DNA of 64,000 bases from Silene latifolia (Eukaryota > Streptophyta > Magnoliopsida > Caryophyllales > Caryophyllaceae): NCBI RefSeq assembly GCF_048544455.1, contig NC_133536.1:194311325-194375324 (forward strand), read 5' to 3'. Positions 1-13,028 of the stretch are shown in pieces; the first letter of the stretch is position 1, and the number at the start of each line of letters is the position of its first letter. The notes under the pieces are model-generated. The model worked only from the letters and a program-made list of their open reading frames with translations. It was not told the origin of the DNA and did no database searches. A program made the translations under genes and the position numbers.

Positions 1-595
1 ATTTCCACTATGTTAGAGTACTTTCTTTTGTCTAGAGAATGAAGGGAGCCATGCATAAAAAGTATTTATAACATGATAAACTAGGATGATATAATTTTGT
101 CTAATTGTTTCTATCACATGTTTGCATCGTCACGTTTAATCTTTGTTTAAAGGCCTTATTCATTGATTAAGTTTGTTAATTTGTTCTATAAGTCGAGAGG
201 CACGAAATCGGATTAGACTATGCATGTGTAGTAGGACGACCTAGTCATAAACGAGAGTTTTTCTAGGACCCGGTCTATGGTTGACACTAATATCGTGAGG
301 TGGGTGTCTCTAAGCCTAAACAATTAACGATTTATCTACTCCTATGTTTAATTTTAGCATTTACATAATTTGCATGTGTGACCCGACCTCTCTATATTAT
401 TTCTTTATCATTATTGTTTTCTTCCATAATCCAACCAACCAATCAACAAACGATAACCGACCTCAAGGTAAAATTCAATCCATAACAACTAATTAACAAC
501 TTCCGTCTCTCTCTGGTTCGACCCCTACGTACTATATTCATTTTTTTTGCTAAGGTATAAATATTATCTTTGCATAGGTGTGCGATAGCTTATCA
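1..595 (+). mobile_element. End of an Athila/Tat-like LTR, fossil
   Basis: This non-coding stretch ends with a 'ggttcgacccc' block and then gtgtgcgatagcttatca, a layout much like the end of the Athila-like LTR at 16545-18341. The pol reading of the neighbouring minus-strand gypsy element runs cleanly up to base 596. The simplest reading is therefore an LTR, or a whole element, inserted into the gypsy pol end. The rest lies beyond the left edge of the window. Family assignment is by resemblance only. Confidence 0.5.
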
Positions 596-3500
596 ACTGC
601 GAACTCGATGTCTCTGCGGTATAGATCGGCATAACTCTTATGGCGATCCTGAGCTGCTTTCATCTTTCGACGAATTAGCCGAACCTGTTCAACCATATCC
701 TGCACCATCTGTGGCCCTAAAACCACTGCCTCTTAACTGTCATCCCAACAAACTGGACTTCGGCACATCCTGCCATACAAAGCCTCGAAAGGTGCCATCC
801 CGATGTTAGTATGGTAGCTGTTGTTATACGAGAACTCGATCAGATCTAGTCTGTCCTCCCAACTTCTCCCGAACTCCATGGCACAAGATCTCAATATGTC
901 CTCTAAGGTCTTGATAATCCTCTCAGTCTGACCATCTATTGCAGAATGGAATAATGCGGTACTCATCTTTAAGGTCGTACCCATCAATTCCTGCAATTCT
1001 TGCCAAAACTTCGAGATAAACCTCGCATCTCGATCCGACACTATATCCTTAGGTATACCATGTAACCGGACCACATGTTTCCTGTAAGTCAAGGCTAGTT
1101 GCATCTTAGTCCAGGTATCCTTCATAGAAACGAAGTGAGCTGACTTTGTTACCGATCGACGATAACCCAGATCATATTGTTACCTTGCTATGTTCTTGGT
1201 AACCCCGCGATGAAGTCCATATAAATCGACTCCCATTTCCACTCAGGTACCTCAAGAGACTGAATCTTACCATGTGGTCTCCCTTGTTCCCCCCTTGACC
1301 CTCTGGCATGTCAAGCATCTAGCTACGAACTCAGCCACATCCCTCTTCATATTAGGCCACCAAAAAGTTTTCTTGAGGTCTTTATAAAGCTTGTCACCTC
1401 CTGGGTGAACCGAATAAGGAGTGCAATGAGCCTCTGCCATGATTACTCTCCTCAAGTCTGCGTCATCTGGAATACACCATCGCCCATCAAAATGAACACT
1501 CTCATCTGTATGGATAGAAAACCTGGAAACTGCGCCACTCTCCACCCTAGACTTCCATTCTTGAATCTTAGGATCAAGCTCTTATTTTCTCTTGATATTC
1601 TCATACAAATCCGGCTGGATCGTCAAATCCGCGATGGTATTCCCTTTCCGAATCATATGGATCCCCATCCTGGACATCCCATCCCTCAGTTTCAGCAAAG
1701 ACATAGTTGTACACAGCGAATGAACACTCTTTGTACTCAAAGCATCTGCAACAACGCTAGCCTTACCCTCGTGATAGATGATCTCCATGTCATAGTCCCC
1801 GTCTCTCCGATCAGATCCATTCATCGTCTCTGTCGCATGTTAAGCTCTCTCTGAGTGTAGATATATTTCCGACTCTTATGATCTGAAAACACCTTAAAGG
1901 TTTCCTCGTAGAGATAGTGCGTCCAAATTTTAAGAGCAAAGACAATAGCACCCAGTTCCAAATCATGAGTGGGATAGTTCTCCTCATATGGCTTTAGCTG
2001 CCTCGACGCATAAGCTATAACCTTCCCATTCTGCATCAGAACACAACCCAATCCATTCTTTGAAGCATCAGTATATACTTCAAAGTTCTCATAACCCTCT
2101 GGTAAATCTAGGATAGGAGTTGTGGTTAAACGCTCCTTTAAGGTCTGGAACGCCGTCTTACAACTCTCATCCCATCGAAAACTGGTCTCTTTTCTCATCA
2201 AAGCGGTCATAGGCCGTACTATTGTAGAAAAGTCCTTCACGAACCTCCTATAGTAACCAGATAGACCATGGAAACTCCGGATCTTAGCAACATTCTTCGG
2301 TGATTCCCACTTGGTTACTGCCTCAATCTTGCTAGGATCCACGGACACACCCTTTTTGGATATCACATGACCCAAAAAAGCCAACTCCTCTAACCAGAAC
2401 TCACACATGGATAGCTTGGCATAAAGTTAATTGTCTCGCAAGGTCTGCAAAACTAGCCTTAAGTGCTCCTCATGCTCTTCCTTAGTCTTAGAGTAGACTA
2501 AGATGTCATCAATGAATACAACCACAAACTTGTCTAAGAATGGACTAAAGATCCGGTTCATCAGATCCATGAAAGCTGCTGGTGCATTTGTCAAACCAAA
2601 AGGCATCACTACATACTCATAGTGACCATAACGAGACCGGAAAGCTGTCTTAGGAACATCCTCATCTGCTATCCTCAACTGGTGATAACCTGACCTCAAA
2701 TCAATCTTAGAGAACACCCCTGCGCCACTCAGCTGGTCAAACAGATCATCAATCCTAGGCAAAGGATACTTGTTCTTCACTGTGACACGGTTCAACTCCC
2801 TATAGTCGATGCATAGCCTCATGCTCCCATCTTTCTTCTTGACAAACAACACTGGTGCTCCCCAAGATGACACACTAGGCCGGATATACCCCTTGTCCAA
2901 TAGATCATGCAACTGTTTCTTCAACACCTCCAGTTCCTTAGGTGCCATACGGTATGGTGCTTTAAATATAGGACCTGTTCCCGGTTTACGCTCCACATTG
3001 AAGTTGATATCCCTCTTGGGTGGTAACCCTGGTATCTCATCTGGAAAGACATCACTAAACTCTCCCACCACATGTATATCAGATGTTGTCGGCTGCTCCA
3101 CCCTTGATCTCTCACTTGGCAAAGAATCAAGCGACACTTCTTCCTCATATATGACTTTAAGGTCATTACCGCGATGAACTTACACTTAGGCCTCACCACA
3201 AACCCCTTATAAGACACTCTTATACCCTTAGGACCCTTTAAAGACACTTTCTTCTGTCGGCAATCTATCTTAGCATCATACATACCCAACCAATCCATCC
3301 CGACGATGACCTTAAACCCCTCCATAGGAAACTCTAGCAAGTTGACTGGAAAGTCTACCCCTCCAACCAACATGGACACATCCCTATACAACTTGACACA
3401 AGACACCGACTCCTCAGAACGTATAAACACACTATCTTTTACAAGCTCAAACTCCCCCAAACCTATAGACAAAGCATGGCCTCTAGACACAAAATAGTGT

Positions 3501-4854
3501 GTTGCCCCAGAGTCAAACAAAACAAAAGACGGTGTATTATGAACAATAAAGGTATTGGTAACTACATGTGCATCATTCTCCGCTTCCTGCTTGTCCATCA
3601 TGAAGAGCTTCCCGCTGCTTTTCTGACCTCCACCCTGGACTGAGGTATTAGAAGTACTCGGCTTAGCTACGGAATTCTGAGTCACACTGTTGTTCGGGCG
3701 ATGGTACGATCCTCCACTGTTGCGGTTAAAACCGCCATTGTTGTTCTACCCTCCACGGTTACCCCACGACCTAGATGGCATGTTGCTAGCAAAGCTCTGA
3801 CTCGGACCCTGTGAGAAACTTCCTTGATGAGCCCCTGGGGCTTCTCCGGCTCGGCCACTAGTACAGTCATACCTCTTGTGGCCTATGCCACCACAGTTGA
3901 AGTAAGTCAGGTTGGAGTTGTCGCTGGCACTCCGACCTCCACCTCTTCCCCAAGCTCGAGATCCCCCAGAAAACCCAGATCCACCTGAAAAGGCTCTAGA
4001 CTGTCCATAATTACCTTTCTTGTGGCCCGACTGATTGCCACTCTCACTTTTCAATTTCCTCTTTTCAGTTGTGGTTCTTTGCGCAGCCTCTTTGGATAAA
4101 TCCACTAACCTCTCTGCTTGCCCAGCCCTCAAGTACACCTCCTTCAGCTCGGTGATAACCCCGGCTGGTAACCTGTTCATGATCTTGGGTGCCAACCCCC
4201 TCTCAAAATAAAGAGCTAAACCCCGCTGCCCCAGCAGCATATCTTCCGCGTAATGGGATAACTCAAGGAACCGATGGTAATAGTCCGTCACCGCCATGTC
4301 GTTAGTCATGGTATAAGAATCAAACTCGGATCTCAACTTGTGACGGATATGCTCCGCCACAAATTGCTCTCTCATGGCGCTCTTCAAACCCGACCACGGT
4401 ATTGAACCATCTCCCTCCTCTTTGTAGAAAGCTCGTGCATCCTCCTTCACGTTCTGCCACCACAGTGCAGCTTCACCCCTCAGGTAGTACACTGCCTGCT
4501 CAACATCCAACTCCGCTGGCACTTAACAACCTCAAGGAGATTCTCCATCTCACGATGTCAGTTATCAAGCAGCTTAGGTTCCCGAACGCCCTCGTAAGTA
4601 GGTGGGTTGAAGCGGGCGATGATAGTACTCAGGTGGGTTGCATCCACCGGTTTCTCCGCCCCCTTACCCACGTTCTTAAGAGCCTCAAAGAGTGCCTCCT
4701 GCTGCTCGATCATACGGGCTACCTCATCTGTAGACATCTTGGTTGCTTGGATGTACGCAGCTAACCTCTTTGGCGGTATTTTGAGCAGATGAGAAGCAAA
4801 GAAACGTAAGCACAGAGCCGACGGCTCAAAATATAACGACCTTCCGCCAAAAAA

Positions 4855-5100
4855 GCACTTGGTCGAGTATAACAAAATACTCGGTCGAGTAATACCAGTA
4901 CTCGGTCGAGTATTCCATTCCAGTAGCCAACATCGAAAACCCATAAAACATACTCGGTCGAGTATGCTCAATACTCGGTCGAGCTGACACAACCGGAAAC
5001 TACTGTTAAACATACCCCAAACAACACTCGGTCGAGTGCTTTGTTATTCAGCTGAGTACCCCCTACTCGGTCGAGTACATGCCCTGCTCGGCCAAGTCAG
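4855..5100 (-). repeat. Palindrome array in the gypsy leader
   Basis: About nine copies of tactcggtcgagta or close variants, spaced roughly 20-50 bp apart, lie between the gag start and the primer site of the gypsy element. Each is an inverted repeat of TACTCG and CGAGTA around a two-base centre. The same word recurs in the LTR at 6670-6830. Confidence 0.85.
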
Positions 5101-5526
5101 GCCAAAAACGAGCTACAACTAGTCGTAATCATATTCTAAACATGCCTTTCTACCCAAAAGATACATACAATATGCCACTATCCTTTGAAAGCCAAATAAT
5201 AAACACGTAACATGCCAACATATTCCATACTAGCAATCTAATATCAACAAATTTTGCCACATCTTTCACATACAATCGCATTCCACTTCTTCTATCATAT
5301 CATCCAACCATTCAAATTTCCAAGTACCACACACACATTGACTTAACATACAACAGTTCCCCCCCCCCCCCCATGAGATCGTAAAGGCCTTAGTGCGACT
5401 TCGGGACGTCTCCCAAGTCTTTGCGGTAGCTCCGAACAACTCCCCCCGGGTTCATTTTATTTAGACTCCTTAAATTCATTGGGTTCATTAGTTTTAGGTG
5501 CCATAATCGTCGCTCTTATACCACTT

Positions 5527-6846
5527 TGTAACACCCCCTCATACCAAGGTACCTTACCAAGGACTACCCCAGCATGAAAGGCTATTACCATCTCGGTTGC
5601 CCGAGGTTAATATATCAAAGTTAACAATCCAAAACACATTTATTAAAGTGTAACTGAGTTTAACGATTACATGTTCCAAAAAATCAAACAAAAGTACAAC
5701 TGTAAAAGCTAAACAACTAAAAACGAATGAAAACTAAGTCTCTTGACGGCAAAAGCTAGACTCGAGTGATGACTCCCCATAAACCGTCCCATAGCTAAAG
5801 AACTGCATCACCTGTCATAATCTGCTCACCATCCCCGAATGGATCACCACAGATTTACAAAACAACAACGGGGTCAGTTACTGAATAATCAAAGTAAGAC
5901 AAGTACACAAAAACCAACCAGCTGATCATCATCGTCCTCTAGTCTCCCGAACTCACATAGTAACTGACTACACACCGAAGTGTGTAGCCCTGCCAGATTA
6001 CCCATCGCAACAGGTAATCCTCATCGCCAGTGGGGGACCGCAGCCAATCCCCACCTAAGCCCCGCTCATCAACGAGCGAAATCCATGTCCCTTAATGTGC
6101 ACATCCCCTCCCGTGACGGGTTCCACGGAGGGCAAACTAGGGTGTGAAGCCACTCCCGCAAGTGACTCCACCACAATCATCACAACACCGACACCACACC
6201 CACACCAACACCAACACTCCCACAAAGATCAGCAGACAATCAATCGTGCACAATACAATACAATCTCAAATCAATTAAACAGGAACTGAGTAGGGAACCC
6301 TACCTTAGCACAACTACAAGAGATATAAAAAGGTAATCTAGAACGGCTCCTCTACAAAGTATCCACCTAACACAATCACATAAACAACAATCACCATATG
6401 CAAAAACCCCCCATTTTCCCCAATTCACAATTCAAGCCCAAACCCTAAAGAAAAACCAAAGAATTTAGGGGAAAACAAGAACTTATCGACGATAGAATAA
6501 AATAGGAAAGAGCTTGCTAACGATCACACACACTAGGGAGATATTTGGAGAGGATTAGAGCGTCGTTGAGTGTTTAGGTTTTGTAAAAATGTAATTAGAA
6601 ATTGATTAACGCGATTTATATAATTCTAATCATCTCCAAATCAAACCGCGGAAAAACACCCGTCAGACCGGATACTCGGTCGAGTACTGAGTATACTCGA
6701 CCGAGTACGCTCTACTCGGTCTAGTATTCCACATACTCGACCGAGTATTCCTGGGCAGTGAGCCACCCAGAATACACAACGTCCTTTACTCGGCCGAGTA
6801 GGCCATATTCGGCCGAGTACGGGCTGAGGAAATCCGTAGTATTACA
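5527..6846 (-). repeat. 5' LTR of the Tekay-like element
   Basis: The LTR runs from TGTAACACC to GTATTACA, with inverted TGTAA/TTACA termini, and is about 1,320 bp long. The primer site complementary to initiator tRNA-Met lies three bases inside. The bases after the LTR, gtatt (6847-6851), would be the target duplication, but its partner is outside the window. A second palindrome array sits in the first 180 bp of the LTR in element orientation. Confidence 0.85.
6665..6832 (-). repeat. Palindrome array in LTR U3
   Basis: Six copies of tactcggtcgagta or its complement tactcgaccgagta lie within about 165 bp. One copy is the perfect 14-base palindrome tactcggccgagta. They lie at the very start of the LTR in element orientation, that is, in U3, where promoter elements of LTR retrotransposons are found. 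Confidence 0.85.
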
Positions 6847-7581
6847 GTATTACTGTCACAGTGTATAAGAGTGCCAACCAGGTTTGCAATTTTCATTAGA
6901 GCATTCCCCCAAAATTTCAGAGGTCCATAAAACCTAATACATATGGGAACTAGGTCAACTACTTCTCTTACAAGTTTTGTGTCAGAGGTCCATTCCTTGA
7001 CAATCACAGGTTTATTATCAAAGAATATTTGTCCAGCTTGCAAAACCCTAGTCTTCATCTCCTCGGTTTTGAATCGGACTAGGAAAATACCATTGGAATG
7101 AAAAAGCAATCTTATCAAATTCAGTAAATCCCCAAATCCTCTTCACAAATCCATCGAGAACCTTAAAAGGTGGGTTGGCCCCTAACACATAACAATATAC
7201 AGTAGTTGACCAGTATTCTAATTCTCCTTCAACATCAGAGTTGGTGAGCTGCAAACCACTTACCCTGGATGAAGAAGGTGACTACGGTTCAGCTGTAGCG
7301 TGCCTCCGCGGAACTTTAACCCAATCCTCCTCAGATTCTTCCTCCAGAATTGATTCCATTACTGCATTCATATTGAAAGGTCGAAGATCCGATTCAGGTG
7401 CCTGCAGAACATCACCTTCATTCAACAGGCCCTGATCAATCTCCGAAAACGAGCGAAAACGAGATCCATTATTTGTATTATGAGGCGTATTATTACTATT
7501 TGTTTGATTTTTTGTATTAGTATTTGTTATTAATCTAAGAATTCTACTAGATTTAGGAGCATGTTTCTTATGTCGAGCCAT
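6847..7581 (-). pseudogene. L1-type LINE ORF1 fragment (DUF4283-like)
   Basis: Read right to left, the start at 7581 gives a Lys- and Asn-rich, low-complexity N-terminus. A DUF4283-like domain follows, seen as the 'YWSTTVYCYVLGANPPF' region and then 'HSNGIFLVRF'. In plant L1 elements this domain forms the first part of the nucleic-acid-binding ORF1 protein. The copy is dead: an in-frame stop lies near 7280 and a frameshift near 7095. The reading is then cut at 6847, where the gypsy element has inserted. The rest of the LINE would lie beyond the far side of the gypsy element and is not in view. Confidence 0.75.
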
Positions 7582-8125
7582 TGCAGAACTAAAAGAAGAA
7601 CCCTAAATCGCTTTCTCTCTTACCGCTTAATTGTTTGACTAACATTCAGTGAGTTGGTCCTATTGTCACTGCAGGAATTGTAACAATTAAATTATTTAAC
7701 ATAGACAATAGCATCCCTGGCATCCAAACTCGCTCCATGCTGTCTGGGTTCACCTAATAAGACGACTGTGTTCGAGCCTTTTGGTATTGGTGAGTATATC
7801 ATTGTTAGAGTCATTAAGAAATAGGTCAATTCATGAAGTGTGTACGAGGTCCTGGACATATATACAGAAACGGATAGAGGATGGGCGAAAGATGTTACGT
7901 GGAGAGATAATTGTTGACCTTCAGAAAGAACAGCAAGATGTTGTACTTACGGCTCAGCGAAAAGACGCAAGTAGAGCATTATGAATGATCTTAATCGAAA
8001 TTTGGATTCAGTCGATGGAATCAATTATGTTAAATGCTTTGTAGAAGTGATATTCTATTGCATTAGCTATTTAACTTACATCTGTTTGATTAGCATTTGG
8101 TGAATTTACAGTAGCTTGATTAATA
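7582..8125. other. Unassigned stretch left of the duplicated block
   Basis: This stretch holds the presumed LINE leader (7582 to about 7650). A 67-codon open stretch follows at 7781-7984, including 'KRIEDGRKMLRGEIIVDLQKEQ'-like residues with an exon-like composition. I do not recognise it. It may be a gene fragment belonging with the BRX relic to its right, or chance. Confidence 0.3.
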
Positions 8126-9300
8126 TTTAGTATTCCATTCTCGAGTCGTCGTTATTTGGATTTGGATTACGGTGGAGTTAAACAACATAACTCATTAAAT
8201 TGTCTGTCATGTTTATTTTTATCGTGAAGTAGAATTGTAGGACTCGTTTGGTGCCATATCGCTAATTTAATGTCTAAATTAAGGAAGTAAGTGTGTATTT
8301 AAGACTTAAGGTCATGTGGAGTGCAAAATCTCATATGAGACGATCTTAAGCATAAGTCAGCCTCCTTTGGTGCCATATTGCTCATTTAATGTTAGTATAA
8401 TGAGACTGTTGTAAGTTTAAGACCGTTTTAGACAAATTTGTCTTACTTTTTATTTGCGAATTGAAAGTGAATAGTTCATGTTAAAATATTGACATTGTCA
8501 AAATGAAACATTAAAGTGGTTTTGCTCCTTATTACTTCGAAGTAACGAACAACTTTTATCACAGATCGTTTGGAAATAGTCTTCATGTCATTATACTGGG
8601 TAAATGTTGTGTATATCCGACCCATCTTACCACGTCATTTGCCAGAGCCTTCGACACACTGGACTAACGTTGTAGTTGTAGTGTTAATGACATTGGCAGT
8701 ATAAGGACGGGTAAATGCCAATTCGTTAATTAATTAATGAAATAACAGATTAAAGGCCTTGCATTGGGAGCATTTGGAGCATATCAGAACTGCAAACCTT
8801 GTATGGGAAGAAATGACAACCGCCGGAGTTACGAGGAGTTTAATAGAGGTGTTTTAGTTTTGTTAGGGAGATTCCATTATAGGTATCATAGGGCAGATTC
8901 AAAGGCTGCAGTGACAACAAGGATGAGGGAAAAGAGCTGGACGGTAGGGTGATGGTCAGTGATTTGGAGGACGGAATCAGTGGTTTTCATGGAGGAGGAT
9001 GAGCCTAAGGAATGGGTTGCTCGGGTTGAGCCTCATGAGCTTATCACTTTCGTTTCCGTTCCTCAGGATGGTAATGATCTCACACGCATTCGGTTTCGGT
9101 ATAATCGCTTTTTTGACATTAGCCTTTTTTTACAGCAATAGAGTATTTACATAAACCTCTCAATACTTGCACAATTTGTTAAACGTTTCAACCAACACCT
9201 GAAGCAAGCTATTACGATTTGGCAACAAGCATACTGCCTTTTGTTTTAATCTGATTATTTGTGTTTTATAAGGATGTTAGTCATATTTCCCCCCCCCCCC
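8126..9300. repeat. Duplicated segment, copy 1
   Basis: This non-LTR segment of about 1.17 kb matches 15451-16544 nearly base for base, from the shared tttagtattccattctcg to the poly-C tract before the LTR. It carries the BRX relic. Copy 2 lacks about 85 bp corresponding to 8778-8860. Each copy is followed by the same Athila-like LTR start. Confidence 0.9.
8745..9141 (+). pseudogene. BREVIS RADIX (BRX)-like relic, copy 1
   Basis: BRX proteins are plant-specific regulators of polar growth and auxin-linked signalling, with short N-terminal motifs and two BRX domains. In this relic the 'QIKGLALGAFGAYQNCKPC' stretch matches the conserved N-terminal motif. It is followed by 'GRFHYRYHRADS', then 'VVFMEEDEPKEWVARVEP' and 'LITFVSVPQDGNDLTRIRF', which fit the first BRX domain. 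Segments that are separate exons in BRX genes lie together without introns, so a processed retrocopy is likely, though a deleted gene copy is possible. There is a stop at about 8950 and the domain ends early. It sits just left of an Athila-like LTR and is repeated at 16071-16379. Confidence 0.75.
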
Positions 9301-10229
9301 CGATGTGACTCCTATTTACACACATTTAGTCCTCTAACTAGCCTAGTTCGTATGCTTTTTAGTGTGTATTAGGGTCATTTCTTGTCTTTAGCCTCCTATT
9401 ATGCATGTTCTATGAGGTTTGGTTTCTTTGTAGGAGAAGAGTATTAATCATGTCCAGATGGAGTGAAGCGGAGCTAAATTGATAACATATAACGATCAAG
9501 CACCGAAGAGGAAGATAATACCTAAGGCCCAATTCAATAAAGCAAATAAATGGGCAATGACAGACGACTCCCATAACCCCTCAATGATCCCCACGGATCT
9601 TGAGGCAGTCACGAGAAAAGAAGGCTAAGCTGGCCCATGATCCGAGCGTCCCGAACTCAAGTCGGGCTTCCCAGGACCAGGACGAGCGAATTCCCTTACA
9701 GCACGAGCATGCCTCAAGAGCAGGTCGTGGGGTTCCTCCTGGGACTTACAAGGCTCTAATCCTCTTTCAAAGGGCTTAGTCGTCATTTAAGACCTTAGTT
9801 AACCTAATCCTTGTGCTACTATATATACCCCTCTTGTATTTAGAGGAGATAAGTCCTCTAAGTGGGAATTAAGCCTTCTTAGTGTAGGCAAAGCTTTCTT
9901 AGTTTAGATTAAGCTCTCATTAGGAGTAGATTAGAATAGATTAGTCTTTAATCATTCCACAAAGTTGCACTTTAATCTTTCCTCAATAATTTCTCTAACA
10001 ATCATAGATTTAGCTTTGTACTTGAAGAATTCTTGGGTTTATATTGGGGAGTTGAAAACTCTCCACCATTAATCAAAGGGTTTCTTCTATTGTTATTCTA
10101 TTTCCTTTGTTCAATTCAAGTTGTTTACATTTGGATCTCTTGGGTATGTATTTGAAGATTAAGTGACAAGTCTTCATCTTTCTTCAAAGATTCTTCTTTA
10201 TTTATGTTCATATTTACTCTCCAAGTTGG
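9301..10229 (+). repeat. LTR 1 of the Athila-like element
   Basis: It matches the LTR starts at 15043 and 16545 and follows the LTR at 16545 for about 930 bp before the two diverge. A TATA-like 'ctatatatacccctcttg' lies near 9820. A small CG-rich array of the type gggcgtccc lies at about 9645-9700. Confidence 0.8.
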
Positions 10230-10880
10230 ACTCAAATGATGAATGGAGTTATGAGATTAGCTTGCTTGAGGAACTCATCCTTGAGAAGTTTGAAGATTAT
10301 TTCAATGAAGAGCAAGCCTCTTCCTTATTGTACATGAGGACCTTCTCATACCCACTATGGAGCCCATAATAGTTGGAGATGGCATTATAGACCTTCTCAT
10401 GAAAGTCAAATCGTCATACAAAAATCACTTGGTGGAGAAGCTCAAAGACAAGGCCAAGAAGGAGCCTATTTGTGAGAATTTGGCACCCACAACCCCAACT
10501 TTCGAATCACCCCATCATCAATGCCATGAAAGTTCACCTTCTATACTTGGAGGGTTTATTAATCCAAGTATTGTCATCAAATTCAAAAGAAATAGGAGCG
10601 ACCGGAAAACCACCTATGACAAGACCCTCAAAATTGCTAGTTGCAAGAACCGGGAAAGCCATCATGACAAAGCAAATGAACAAGGGAAAGCATTCAAGGG
10701 AAAGTCCTACATGGATTGGCCCTACTCTATTTTGAAATGGTTCAAGACTTATTCGTGTTCACTTGAAGACCATTCACAAGCTTTTGATAAATTATTGAGA
10801 GCATTGAGCTCTATGGAAAATGAATTTCGTCATTTCAACCTAGTTTGGTGGAGCCCTATCTCAAACCACCATTTGTAACA
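10230..10880 (+). pseudogene. Coding relic of the Athila-like element
   Basis: The open stretch at 10357-10878 includes 'YMDWPYSILKWF' and ends near 'WWSPISNHHL'. It has acidic and Lys-rich tracts. It lies directly after the LTR, where gag or a leader ORF is expected. I do not recognise a defined domain and do not assign a function. It is a fossil and broken. Confidence 0.45.
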
Positions 10881-11084
10881 TATCCTTTCTAAACTTTACA
10901 TTGTATTATAATGCTTACTTTTTAAATTAGTCGCATGTATCCTTTAGTTTTTACACGAGACTTGTGAGGGAGAGTTCTTATCTACTCTTTGAGCCATTTT
11001 TCAGGGAAGGAAAAGATAGGAAGGGATCACAAAGGGTGCAAGGGAAAAGGCTTAGCTTAAAACCTTAGAATTTGACAAAGAGTA

Positions 11085-11290
11085 GAGCAGGACGCCCGTC
11101 CCTTTTAGAGGACGCTCGGCTCGAGCTCGAGCCTAAAGCAAGAAAATTCACTAGCTGGGAATTTGCGCGATTTTTCCCCAGGATGCCCGACCCATACCTT
11201 GGGATGCTCGAGCCAATACTAGGATGCCCGGGTCGCACAGAGAAAAACGCAGGGCTCTATTGCTGGACGCCCGACCCGACTCCAGCCCGC
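11085..11290. repeat. CG-rich short-word array
   Basis: Six copies of a word like ggacgcccgaccc (variants ggatgctcgagcc and aggatgcccgggtc) occur in about 200 bp. The same word in the opposite orientation (gtcgggcgtccc) lies in the LTRs at about 9645, 15385-15440 and 16890-16920. Confidence 0.75.
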
Positions 11291-11476
11291 TCGCCTCAGC
11301 TTATTTTGTGGATAAATCCCCCCCCCCCCCTACCCCACCATCCTTATTCCCTTATCTTATCACCATTACAACTAAATCTCATCATCTACCCTTCAATCTC
11401 CATCACATAAACCCCATCACAAAATCATCAATCCAAGATTTTTGATCAAAGTCCCTACCAATAACATCAACCAAGA

Positions 11477-13028
<1,552 letters not shown>

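Larger units (their letters stand above)
596..6846 (-). mobile_element. Ty3/gypsy retrotransposon, Tekay/Del-like, broken
   Basis: In element order, right to left, the parts are: 5' LTR (5527-6846), a tRNA-Met-type primer site (5511-5523), a leader with short palindromes, gag (about 4740-3750, with a CCHC-like knuckle near its end), protease with a DSGATH active site (about 3500), reverse transcriptase with FIDDIL (about 2500-3000), RNase H (about 1850-2250), the integrase zinc finger and core (about 750-1500), and the integrase C-terminal start up to base 596. The gag type and domain order fit a Tekay/Del-like chromovirus, though the chromodomain region is not in view. The coding part is broken at several places, about six or more. 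The second LTR is not in this window because an Athila-like LTR abuts at 595. It is an old copy, inserted in LINE ORF1. Confidence 0.9.

Noticed and set aside
4855-5100. CRISPR-like array
   Set aside because: The repeats are 14 bp with irregular spacers, inside a plant retrotransposon. It is not a CRISPR locus.
10357-10878. Host gene of 173 codons
   Set aside because: It follows an LTR directly and lies within a retrotransposon.
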